From contig JACQSY010000062.1 in the NCBI GenBank assembly GCA_016211085.1, forward strand, positions 1-61,920: a stretch of 61,920 nucleotides of DNA, written 5' to 3'. Both the position numbers and the translations under genes were made by a program. The notes under the pieces are model-generated. The model was not told the DNA's origin and did no database searches. It saw only the letters and a list, made by a program, of their open reading frames with translations. How positions within the stretch are numbered: the first letter of the stretch is position 1; every line of letters starts with the position of its first letter. The DNA comes from Acidobacteriota bacterium. Its GTDB lineage: Bacteria > Acidobacteriota > UBA6911 > RPQK01 > JACQSY01. This document shows, piece by piece, positions 8,884-15,923 of this stretch.

Positions 8884-9756
8884 TTGACACAATCTCAACA
8901 GCTCGAATCTCTGGTCATCATCACCGGTATGAGCGGCTCAGGGAAGCATACCGTCTTCAAGGCCCTGGAAGACCTGGGCTATTTCTGCGTGGACAATCTT
9001 CCGACCGCCTTGATTCCGCGATTGATCCAGATGACAGCTGCTTCAGGAGGCGAAATCCGCAAACTAGCGATCGTGGTCGACGTCCGCCTGAGAGAATCTG
9101 TAGCAGAATTCAAGAAACTTTTTCGCAAGCTGAAGCGCGCCCATTTAAAATCCACCATTATCTTTGTGGATGCAGCGGACGAGATTCTGGCACGCCGCTA
9201 CAGCGAGACCCGCCGCATTCATCCGCTAGCCAAAAATCGCTCGCTGTTTCAAGGAGTCCGAAGTGAACGACGCAAACTGTCGGCTATCCGCACCCTCGCC
9301 GATCTGGTGATCGATACCAGCAATTACACCGTACATGACCTGCGTAAGTTTATTTATGAGACATTTCAACAGCCCGGACAAGCCGAACAACTGCAGCTTT
9401 CCATTGTGAGTTTTGGTTATAAGTACGGCATTCCGCATAACTCCGACCTGGTGTTCGACGTCCGTTTCCTGGTCAACCCAAACTTTGTGCCAGGTCTGAA
9501 AGAAAAAACAGGTTGCGATCCAGAAGTCGTCCGCTACTTGCTCAAACGGCGGGAGACCGTGGAGACGATTGCCAAAATCAGCGAAATGCTAGAATATCTG
9601 TTGCCCAAATATGCCAGGGAAGGGAAGAGCTATCTCACGGTTTCTGTTGGGTGTACGGGTGGAAAACACCGTTCGGTAATGGTGGCGGGGGCGCTGAAAG
9701 AAAAGCTGGTAAAAGCGGGATACCAGGTCAATTTAATTCACAGAGATTTGCATTGA
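8884..9756 (+). CDS. rapZ: RapZ/YvcJ-family nucleotide-binding protein
   Basis: 290 residues. In Escherichia coli RapZ is the adaptor that presents the sRNA GlmZ to RNase E; in Bacillus the homologue is YvcJ. Family landmarks are clear: ALEDLGYFCVDNLPTALIP near the N-terminus, FVDAADEILARRYSETRRIHPL, and the C-terminal SVGCTGGKHRSV. The P-loop reads GMSGSGKHT: the Ser/Thr that normally follows the lysine is His22, so nucleotide binding may be altered. The likely start is TTG 8884. It lies 11 bp after hprK and is followed within 2 bp by the EIIA gene, so the block is an operon. Its target in this lineage is unknown. Confidence 0.93.
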   Translation: MTQSQQLESLVIITGMSGSGKHTVFKALEDLGYFCVDNLPTALIPRLIQMTAASGGEIRKLAIVVDVRLRESVAEFKKLFRKLKRAHLKSTIIFVDAADEILARRYSETRRIHPLAKNRSLFQGVRSERRKLSAIRTLADLVIDTSNYTVHDLRKFIYETFQQPGQAEQLQLSIVSFGYKYGIPHNSDLVFDVRFLVNPNFVPGLKEKTGCDPEVVRYLLKRRETVETIAKISEMLEYLLPKYAREGKSYLTVSVGCTGGKHRSVMVAGALKEKLVKAGYQVNLIHRDLH

Positions 9757-9758
9757 AA

Positions 9759-10172
9759 ATGACTACCTCTCCTTTGGTGGGCGGGCTCGTTGTGACTCAC
9801 GGCCAACTCGGCCACGAGTTGGTGGCGGCAGCAGAGATGATCGTCGGAGAAATCTCGCATATCGCCGCCTACTCCATCGGGTGGCACGACGATCTCAACG
9901 AGTCCAAGCGTGAGATTGAACAGAGGCTACAGTCCATCAATCAGGGCAAAGGGGTGATTATCTTGACGGACATGTTTGGCGGCACACCTTCCAATCTCTC
10001 GCTTTCTTTGCTCAAGAAGGGTGAAGTGGAAGTTATTACCGGTGTAAACCTTCCCATGATTGTCAAGCTGGCCAGTCAGAGTGGATCGGAGAGTCTTTCA
10101 GAATTGGTCCGGGCCATCAAGCAGCAGGGCCAGAAAAATATTTCAATAGCCAGTGAGTTGCTCGGAGAATGA
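9759..10172 (+). CDS. PTS EIIA component, mannose (EIIA-Man) family
   Basis: 137 residues from ATG 9759. It has the EIIA-Man fold hallmarks: the phosphoacceptor histidine in VVTHGQLG (H14) and the TDMFGGTPSN motif (about 68-77). In sugar transport such a domain accepts phosphate from HPr and gives it to EIIB. Here no EIIB, EIIC or EIID gene accompanies it, so a regulatory role is more likely. TTG 9753 is an alternative start that would overlap the rapZ stop. The 3' end overlaps the HPr gene by 4 bp (ATGA). Confidence 0.9.
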   Translation: MTTSPLVGGLVVTHGQLGHELVAAAEMIVGEISHIAAYSIGWHDDLNESKREIEQRLQSINQGKGVIILTDMFGGTPSNLSLSLLKKGEVEVITGVNLPMIVKLASQSGSESLSELVRAIKQQGQKNISIASELLGE

Positions 10173-10444
10173 TTGAAAGGACGGTTCGCATTCAAAACGA
10201 ATTAGGGCTGCACGCCAGGGCTGCGGCCAAGTTTGTAAGAATTGCGTCGCAGTTTGAAAGTGACATTAAAGTGGCGCGTTTGAACAGCCATGAAGAGATC
10301 GACGGCAAGAGCATCCTGGGCATTCTGCTGCTGGCGGCAGCGCGTGGAACTGATCTGAACTTGCGAGCCAATGGTCGGGATGAGGAAGCGGCTTTGGAAG
10401 CTATTGTGGGTCTGATTCAAAACAAGTTCGGTGAGCAGAAATGA
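10169..10444 (+). CDS. ptsH: Phosphocarrier protein HPr
   Basis: 91 residues. HPr relays phosphate from Enzyme I to EIIA. The catalytic His15 is in GLHARAAAKFV, and the regulatory serine that HprK modifies is Ser48 in DGKSILGIL (equivalent to Ser46 elsewhere). Both phosphorylation sites are therefore present, in agreement with hprK in the same cluster. The gene overlaps its neighbours by 4 bp on each side, which indicates translational coupling. Confidence 0.95.
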   Translation: MIERTVRIQNELGLHARAAAKFVRIASQFESDIKVARLNSHEEIDGKSILGILLLAAARGTDLNLRANGRDEEAALEAIVGLIQNKFGEQK

Positions 10445-12237
10445 AGGAATTTTCTGAGGGAAAGGACTCGCGACAGCTGATGGGTGTCGGGCTCGCTCCC
10501 GGCGTGGCGCTGGGCACCGCCGTAAACATTGGGGCCAGATCCGCGGTCCTCTATCCGCTGCGAATTAACACGGAGGAAGTCGAGGCTGAAATCCTGAGGT
10601 TGAGAAAAGCGCTGCGGAAGTCCCGAGAACAGCTCGAGGTCATCAAGGAAAAATTTCAAAAGCAGCTGGGAAATGAACATTCGTTCATCATTGATGCTCA
10701 CCTGTTGATGCTGGAGGATAAGCATCTTATTTCCGAGATTGAAAATCGCATCCGGCAGGATCTTGCCAGTTCAGAACGGGCGCTGGAGGAAGCGGGAGAA
10801 CGATGGCTGTCGATCTATCGCTCCCTTGATGACCCGTTTTTTCGCGAGCGGGGATCCGATCTCCAGGAGGTAGTGGAACGGGTCATGGAGAACCTCTCTG
10901 GCTTGGAGAAAACCCGCACTCGTCGTCTTCCGTCGGACCTGGTTCTGGTGGCTCCGGAAATCAGTCTGGCCATGCTGGCCGACTACGATCTGGACCGGGT
11001 GAGAGGCCTGGTGGTCACATCCTGCGGGCGAACCTCTCACGTAACCATCATCGCTCGCTCCTATCGCATTGCCGTTGTGTCTGGGATTGAGCATGTTGAG
11101 ACGCTGATTCGCACGGGTGACCGCGTAATCGTTGATGGAATTAAAGGGGCGGTGTACGTCAATCCCTCTCCTGAGATCACTCGCCGATGTATGGAGGAGG
11201 CAAAGGAGCAGAAGGAGCTGGCTCTTTCAATCGTGCAGGACCGCGCACCCTGCGCCACGAGTGAGGGGCGCCGCGTATCCCTGTATATCAATACTGAAGT
11301 GGGCAGTGAAGTGCAGGCTGGGTTGAGGCTGGGAGCTGAGGGCGTCGGCCTTTTTCGTACAGAATACGTCTACATGAAGAATAAGAAGGCATTGGTGAGC
11401 GAGGAGGAACAGTTCACGGTTTATCGGAACTTGGCGGAAAACGTGCGCGAATTGCCTGCTATGGTGCGCACGCTTGACATCGGCGATGGCCGGCACCCCC
11501 TTTTCTCCCATCTTGCAGGTGAAGAGGATTCCGTGCTCGGTTTGCGGGGCATGCGTTTTAGCTTGCGTCACCCGGAAATCTTTAAGAGCCAGATTCGCGC
11601 CATTCTGCGTGCCGGCCGCCACGGCAATCTGCAGATCATCCTTCCCATGGTTTCCAGTGCAGATGAACTGATTGAAGGACGGCGGCTCATCCGCCAGGCA
11701 CGCAATGAGCTGGAGTCACGGGGAATCCTGACCAATCCTCCGCAGGTAGGCGTTATGCTGGAAGTCCCCGCCGCGGTGTGGACGCTGGAGGGCATTTGCT
11801 GTCATGCTGACTTTCTCGCCGTGGGAACTAATGACCTGATCCAGTACACCCTGGCCGTTGGCCGCAACAACGCGGGAATTGCATACCTGTTTAATCCGCT
11901 TCATCCTGCAATTCTGCATACTCTCAGCCGTATAGCCCGGGCCGCCCAGGACTTTGGAAAAACCGCGGTGGTATGCGGTGAAGTGGCCAGCTCTCCGGTA
12001 TTCGCGTTTCTGTTGGTGGGAATGGGCTTTCAGCACCTTTCCATGAACCCCTACGCTATTCCTGAAATCAAGCAAATGATTCGGGGCATGAGCTATGCTA
12101 AGGCGCGCGAGATCTCTGAAAAAATTTGCGGACTCACAACCGTCGCAGAAGTGGAACAGCTGGTAAGCGAGTATTTTGCCGGCTGGCCGCAATTGCAGTC
12201 CCTGATGAACGTAGGATCACCTTCGTTTTCGAATTAG
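10441..12237 (+). CDS. ptsI: PTS Enzyme I (phosphoenolpyruvate-protein phosphotransferase)
   Basis: 598 residues, standard length. It takes phosphate from phosphoenolpyruvate and passes it to HPr. The N-terminal HPr-binding helical domain is followed by the phosphohistidine site SCGRTSHVTIIARS (H200), and then by the PEP-binding barrel with EGVGLFRTEY, RTLDIGDG and the active-site cysteine segment VVCGEVASS. The usual GGRTSH is CGRTSH and the usual CGEMAG is CGEVAS, mild departures that fit a non-transport lineage. It is the last gene of the hprK-ptsI cluster; a weak terminator-like hairpin follows. Confidence 0.95.
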   Translation: MKEFSEGKDSRQLMGVGLAPGVALGTAVNIGARSAVLYPLRINTEEVEAEILRLRKALRKSREQLEVIKEKFQKQLGNEHSFIIDAHLLMLEDKHLISEIENRIRQDLASSERALEEAGERWLSIYRSLDDPFFRERGSDLQEVVERVMENLSGLEKTRTRRLPSDLVLVAPEISLAMLADYDLDRVRGLVVTSCGRTSHVTIIARSYRIAVVSGIEHVETLIRTGDRVIVDGIKGAVYVNPSPEITRRCMEEAKEQKELALSIVQDRAPCATSEGRRVSLYINTEVGSEVQAGLRLGAEGVGLFRTEYVYMKNKKALVSEEEQFTVYRNLAENVRELPAMVRTLDIGDGRHPLFSHLAGEEDSVLGLRGMRFSLRHPEIFKSQIRAILRAGRHGNLQIILPMVSSADELIEGRRLIRQARNELESRGILTNPPQVGVMLEVPAAVWTLEGICCHADFLAVGTNDLIQYTLAVGRNNAGIAYLFNPLHPAILHTLSRIARAAQDFGKTAVVCGEVASSPVFAFLLVGMGFQHLSMNPYAIPEIKQMIRGMSYAKAREISEKICGLTTVAEVEQLVSEYFAGWPQLQSLMNVGSPSFSN

Positions 12238-12265
12238 GTCTTGGCGGGGAATCTTTTCACCCGTT

Positions 12266-12290
12266 CTGTTGAATTCGGCAGTTTTTCTTA
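12266..12290 (+). terminator. Possible rho-independent terminator after ptsI
   Basis: A 6-bp stem (including two G-U pairs) with an AATT loop, CTGTTG-AATT-CGGCAG at 12266-12281, is followed directly by TTTTTCTT. The stem is short, so this is only a candidate. Confidence 0.35.
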
Positions 12291-12305
12291 TCCCTTAACG
12301 GTCGA

Positions 12306-12848
12306 ATGACAATTGCCAACCAGCTCACGATTTTACGTATAGCCCTGGTGCCCATCTTCATTTTGCTTGTCTTATACGATCGCAGAGGCCAGGCGCTGGC
12401 GATTTTCGTGCTGGCCGGCGCCACCGATCTGCTCGATGGTTTATTGGCCCGAAAGTGCAACCAGCGCACACCAGTCGGTGCGTTCCTTGATCCTCTGGCT
12501 GACAAAATGCTGTTGACCAGTTCGTTCATCGTGCTCTCCCTCGTGGACCAGGATTTGCCGGTGCGTATTCCGGTTTGGCTTGCCGTTACGGTTATCAGCC
12601 GGGATGTCGTTTTGATAATCAGCGTCCTGGTGCTCAACTTGTTGGGAGAACGGCGCGTTTTTTATCCCTCGCTTGTCGGCAAGGCCACCACTGCCTTGCA
12701 GCTCTTGACGATTCTTGCAGTTCTCAGTTCGCAATTTACGCACATCAATCCTTCTTTGTTTAACCTCCTGGTTTACATGACGCTCGCCTTCACGATTGTC
12801 TCCGGGGTACACTACCTGAGCCGCGGCCGCAAGCTGGTGGTTTCGTAA
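12306..12848 (+). CDS. pgsA: CDP-diacylglycerol-glycerol-3-phosphate phosphatidyltransferase
   Basis: 180 residues with about four to six hydrophobic helices. The CDP-alcohol phosphatidyltransferase signature D-G-x2-A-R-x8-G-x3-D-x3-D is intact from LLDGLLARK to GAFLDPLADK (about residues 42-63). It makes phosphatidylglycerophosphate from CDP-diacylglycerol and glycerol-3-phosphate at the inner membrane. The start NQLTILRIALVPIF is typical of PgsA. Another CDP-alcohol transferase of the same family cannot be excluded. Confidence 0.85.
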   Translation: MTIANQLTILRIALVPIFILLVLYDRRGQALAIFVLAGATDLLDGLLARKCNQRTPVGAFLDPLADKMLLTSSFIVLSLVDQDLPVRIPVWLAVTVISRDVVLIISVLVLNLLGERRVFYPSLVGKATTALQLLTILAVLSSQFTHINPSLFNLLVYMTLAFTIVSGVHYLSRGRKLVVS

Positions 12849-12867
12849 GGCCGTCAGGCTAAAAGGT

Positions 12868-12895
12868 TTGTGGTTTTACTCATGGCACTTATAAT
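12868..12895 (+). promoter_or_regulatory. Candidate sigma-70 promoter for the hydroxyacyl-CoA dehydrogenase gene
   Basis: A consensus TATAAT lies at 12890-12895 with a weak TTGTGG at 12868-12873 (16-bp spacer). Initiation would fall about 10 nt before the start codon, at the Shine-Dalgarno GGGGGAAG (12901-12908). That makes the leader very short and the call uncertain. Confidence 0.35.
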
Positions 12896-12911
12896 TACGC
12901 GGGGGAAGTAA

Positions 12912-13781
12912 ATGATGGAAATTAAGCAGGTTGGCGTGGTGGGCTGTGGCCAGATGGGTTCCGGAATTGCCCAGGTTTCAGTGGTCGCAGGGTACCCCAC
13001 CACGGTTTGTGAAGCATCTAAGGATTTCCTGGACCGTGGTTTCCGGACCATCGAAAATTCTCTTCAAAAACTTCAAGACAAAGGCAAGATAACCGCAGGG
13101 CAGAAACAGCAGGCTTGGCAGCGACTTCGGGGAACCGTCGATATGGAGGACCTGGCGGAAAAGGACTTGGTTATCGAAGCCGCGACCGAGGAGTTGTCTG
13201 TTAAGAAAACAATTTTTCAGAAGCTCGATTCACTGTGTAGACCAGCAACGATTCTGGCCTCGAACACTTCTTCCATTTCGATTACGGAACTGATGGTGGT
13301 TACGGGGCGCCCTGAACGTTTTGTCGGTTTGCATTTTTTTAATCCCGTTCCCCTGATGCAGCTTGTCGAAGTCATCCGCACGCTGGTGACTGACCCTCAG
13401 GTTTTCGACATGGTGGTTAACTTTGCCGCCAGCCTTGGTAAGACCCCGGTGCGGGCGGGTGATCGATCCGGTTTCATTGTGAACCGGTTATTGATTCCTT
13501 ATTTGCTGGATGCCATTCGGGCTTTGGAGGAAGGGACCGGTTCACTGGAGGACATCGATCTAGCTATGAAGCTTGGCTGCGGACATCCCATGGGGCCTTT
13601 TACTCTTCTGGATTTTATCGGCCTGGATACGATCTACCATGCTGCTAACATCATGTTTGAGGAGTACCGTGAGAAGCGTTTTGCTCCACCGCCTTTGCTG
13701 AAGCGTATGGTTCAGGCGGGACAGTTGGGCAAGAAGTCCGGGAGGGGTTTCTATAACTACGCACCGCAGCAATCCAAATGA
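12912..13781 (+). CDS. 3-hydroxybutyryl/3-hydroxyacyl-CoA dehydrogenase
   Basis: 289 residues, the length of short-chain single-domain enzymes such as Hbd. It oxidises or reduces 3-hydroxyacyl-CoA with NAD(H). The Rossmann motif GVVGCGQMGSGIAQ is at about 8-21, the catalytic HFFNPVP (His at about 143) follows, and the C-terminal SGFIVNRLLIPYL dimer helix is present. The next gene is an enoyl-CoA hydratase, so the pair could run two successive beta-oxidation steps or their reverse. The start is ATG 12912 or 12915; both sit behind GGGGGAAG. Confidence 0.92.
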   Translation: MMEIKQVGVVGCGQMGSGIAQVSVVAGYPTTVCEASKDFLDRGFRTIENSLQKLQDKGKITAGQKQQAWQRLRGTVDMEDLAEKDLVIEAATEELSVKKTIFQKLDSLCRPATILASNTSSISITELMVVTGRPERFVGLHFFNPVPLMQLVEVIRTLVTDPQVFDMVVNFAASLGKTPVRAGDRSGFIVNRLLIPYLLDAIRALEEGTGSLEDIDLAMKLGCGHPMGPFTLLDFIGLDTIYHAANIMFEEYREKRFAPPPLLKRMVQAGQLGKKSGRGFYNYAPQQSK

Positions 13782-13786
13782 ACAAA

Positions 13787-13829
13787 GGCCGGAGGAATGC
13801 TTCAGGACGAACTCCTGACTTCCCCGGCC
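13787..13829. other. Strong intergenic hairpin between dehydrogenase and hydratase genes
   Basis: GGCCGG...CCGGCC and GGAA...TTCC form an outer stem and CAGGA...TCCTG an inner stem. No T-run follows, so it is not a classical terminator. It could adjust relative expression or mRNA stability of the two genes. Confidence 0.5.
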
Positions 13830-13851
13830 CCTCAGTTTCAACAAGGTACCT

Positions 13852-14640
13852 ATGCACAGCAGTTACAACACATTGAAGATAGAAATTGCGGAAAGAATTG
13901 CTCTGCTCACGCTCAACCGCCCTGAAGTGCTCAATGCTTTAAACAATGAGACTTTGGATGAGCTGGAGAAAGCTTTTCACGAACTGAATGCGTCTGAATC
14001 GGCGGGGGCGGTTATTTTGACCGGGGCCGGCGAGAAGGCTTTCTGTGCCGGGGCTGATGTAAGGGAGTTGGCGAAGCTGGATGCGCTCGGAGCCAGGCAT
14101 CAGGCCTTACGAGGCCAGCGGGTCATGGATGTGATCGAGGCGTCAGGAAAACCGGTGATTGCTGCAGTCAATGGAGTTGCTTTGGGTGGCGGTTGTGAAT
14201 TGGCAATGGCTTGCCACGTGCGGATTGCCGCAGAAGAAGCTCGCTTTGGACAGCCCGAGGTAAAGTTGGGCATCATTCCCGGTTATGGAGGCACGCAGCG
14301 GCTGACTCGACTGGTAGGAAAAGGAGCAGCCATGGAGATGGTGCTCTCGGGCGACATGGTCTCAGCTCAAGAGGCGCAGCGCCTGGGCCTGGTGAACCGA
14401 CTGGCACCGCGCAGCGAGTTGTTGTCCGTCTGCCGTAAGCTTGCCGGAACTTTTTTGAGCAATGGTCCGTTGGCACTGCGTTATTCTATTGAAGCCATTA
14501 ACAGGGGACAGGAGATGCCTCAGTCGGACGCGCTGGTGCTGGAAGCCTCGCTCTTCAGCTTGAGCTTTGCCTCTGCCGACATGCAGGAAGGAATGCGCGC
14601 CTTTGTGGAAAAACGGAAGGCTCAATTTCAGGGAAAATAA
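13852..14640 (+). CDS. Enoyl-CoA hydratase (crotonase family)
   Basis: 262 residues, the usual crotonase length. It hydrates enoyl-CoA to 3-hydroxyacyl-CoA. The oxyanion-hole segments AFCAGADVREL and ALGGGCELAMACHVRIA are present, with the two catalytic glutamates expected in GGCELAMA and in GQPEVKLGIIPGYGG. The C-terminal FVEKRKAQF is standard. It pairs with the upstream hydroxyacyl-CoA dehydrogenase. The substrate chain length cannot be read from the sequence. Confidence 0.92.
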   Translation: MHSSYNTLKIEIAERIALLTLNRPEVLNALNNETLDELEKAFHELNASESAGAVILTGAGEKAFCAGADVRELAKLDALGARHQALRGQRVMDVIEASGKPVIAAVNGVALGGGCELAMACHVRIAAEEARFGQPEVKLGIIPGYGGTQRLTRLVGKGAAMEMVLSGDMVSAQEAQRLGLVNRLAPRSELLSVCRKLAGTFLSNGPLALRYSIEAINRGQEMPQSDALVLEASLFSLSFASADMQEGMRAFVEKRKAQFQGK

Positions 14641-14642
14641 AA

Positions 14643-15119
14643 GTGAACGAACTGGAAGGCCGGCTTGACGGAAAGGGACTGAAGTTCGCGATTGTGGTCA
14701 GCCGTTTTAACGATTTGATCACGGAACGCTTGTTGCAGGGCGCTCTTTCAGTGCTCAGGCGGGCGGGCGTGGAAGAGCAGAACATCCTTGTAGTTCGCGT
14801 CCCGGGTGCTTTCGAAATCCCCCTGGCAGCGCAGCGCTTTGCCGAGGCCGGGAATTGTGATGCAGTCATCTGTCTGGGAGCCTTGATCCGAGGCGAGACC
14901 CCTCATTTTGATTACATTGCCACCGAGGTGACGCGCGGAATCGGCGAGGTTGCGCTCAAATACAATCTTCCTGTCTCCTATGGCGTGATCACGGCTGATA
15001 CTGTGGAACAAGCCATGGACCGCTCGGGATTGAAACAGGGCAACAAAGGTTCCGAGGCGGCCCTTACTGCAGTTGAGATGGCTACTCTGGTGAGGCGCGT
15101 CTCCACGGAAAAGAAATGA
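14643..15119 (+). CDS. ribH: 6,7-dimethyl-8-ribityllumazine synthase
   Basis: 158 residues. It condenses 5-amino-6-ribitylaminouracil with dihydroxybutanone phosphate in riboflavin synthesis. Family motifs are all seen: VVSRFNDLITERLL, VPGAFEIPLAAQ, CLGALIRGETPHFDYIATEVTRG (with the catalytic His in PHFDYI) and the C-terminal GNKGSEAALTAVEM. The start is GTG 14643, 2 bp after the hydratase stop. nusB follows, as in many genomes, but separated here by an inserted MITE-like element. Confidence 0.96.
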   Translation: MNELEGRLDGKGLKFAIVVSRFNDLITERLLQGALSVLRRAGVEEQNILVVRVPGAFEIPLAAQRFAEAGNCDAVICLGALIRGETPHFDYIATEVTRGIGEVALKYNLPVSYGVITADTVEQAMDRSGLKQGNKGSEAALTAVEMATLVRRVSTEKK

Positions 15120-15151
15120 CGGGGTTCGGCGCGTTTGCCGGCCGCGTGGCT

Positions 15152-15427
15152 AGTGTCCGGTCCCAGGAATACAGATATGTTTGCAAGTGGGGCTTGCGAG
15201 GCGAGGTCAAGGAGCGAAGAGGAGGCGATGTCGGTGTACATCGGCGACGCCGAGCGACGCCGAGATCCCCCGCAACCCCCACTCGCCCGAAGGGTTGCGG
15301 CGGGACGGCCGTCATCTGTTCGTTGCTTCTTCTCGCCGATGGGCCTGGCATCGACTCGTCGTCGCGCCTCGATCTAACGGCTGTCGCGCTCGCAACAAAC
15401 GTACGTGTATTCCTGGGACAGGACACT
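15152..15427. mobile_element. MITE-like inverted-repeat element between ribH and nusB
   Basis: A 276-bp non-coding element. Its ends are imperfect terminal inverted repeats of about 33 bp: AGTGTCCGGTCCCAGGAATA at 15152 and the reverse complement AGTGTCCTGTCCCAGGAATA read inward from 15427. The two halves also show weaker inverted similarity internally. Short frames inside it give proline- and arginine-rich peptides and are not genes. No clear target-site duplication is visible. Part of the same sequence recurs at 60593-60660. It separates nusB from ribH, which are usually adjacent. Confidence 0.75.
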
Positions 15428-15502
15428 GGGGGTCGGAAAACTTCTTTGTTTTCAATGGAGACATGCTCGGCCCCGCGGCAAAACTCACTTTGATTCCTTA
15501 AG

Positions 15503-15919
15503 ATGGCTGGACGGCGAAAGGCCCGGGAACTCGCGTTACAGTTGTTGTTTCAAGAAGAGGTCACCCGTTATCCTCGGGGTGAGATTTCGGAAGTTTTCTG
15601 GCGTTCGCAATCCGCGGATGAAGAAAGCCGTGAGTTTGCCGAGCACCTCTTTCAAGAATCCCTGGAACACCGAGAGCGGATTGACGAGCTGATCCGGCGT
15701 CATTCCGAGCACTGGCGCTTTGAAAGGATCGCTGCAGTCGACCGGAATATCCTGCGCATGGCCGTCTGTGAGTTCCTCTATACTGATACACCGCGCATTG
15801 TGGCCATTGACGAGGCCATCGAAATTGCGCGCCGCTTCAGCGGTGAACAATCGACCGAGTTTGTCAATGGCGTGCTGGACGCAATTAAACAGGAACTGGA
15901 AGCACAAGAGGAGCAATGA
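15503..15919 (+). CDS. nusB: Transcription antitermination factor NusB
   Basis: 138 residues, all-helical. NusB with NusE (S10) binds boxA RNA in rRNA antitermination. The opening RRKARELALQLLFQ and the later DRNILRMAVCEFLY and AIEIARRFSGEQSTEFVNGVLD motifs are diagnostic. lysS follows after 4 bp, so the two are probably translated from one mRNA. The upstream MITE-like element may supply or disrupt promoter sequence. Confidence 0.95.
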   Translation: MAGRRKARELALQLLFQEEVTRYPRGEISEVFWRSQSADEESREFAEHLFQESLEHRERIDELIRRHSEHWRFERIAAVDRNILRMAVCEFLYTDTPRIVAIDEAIEIARRFSGEQSTEFVNGVLDAIKQELEAQEEQ

Positions 15920-15923
15920 CAGG

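Noticed and set aside
12881..12900. Possible sigma-54 promoter (TGGCAC) before the dehydrogenase gene
   Set aside because: The -12 GC element is absent at the required spacing; the site is better explained by TATAAT at 12890.
15116..15493. Several overlapping short open frames in the ribH-nusB gap
   Set aside because: They lie inside the MITE-like inverted repeat, translate to arginine- and proline-rich sequence and have no motifs.
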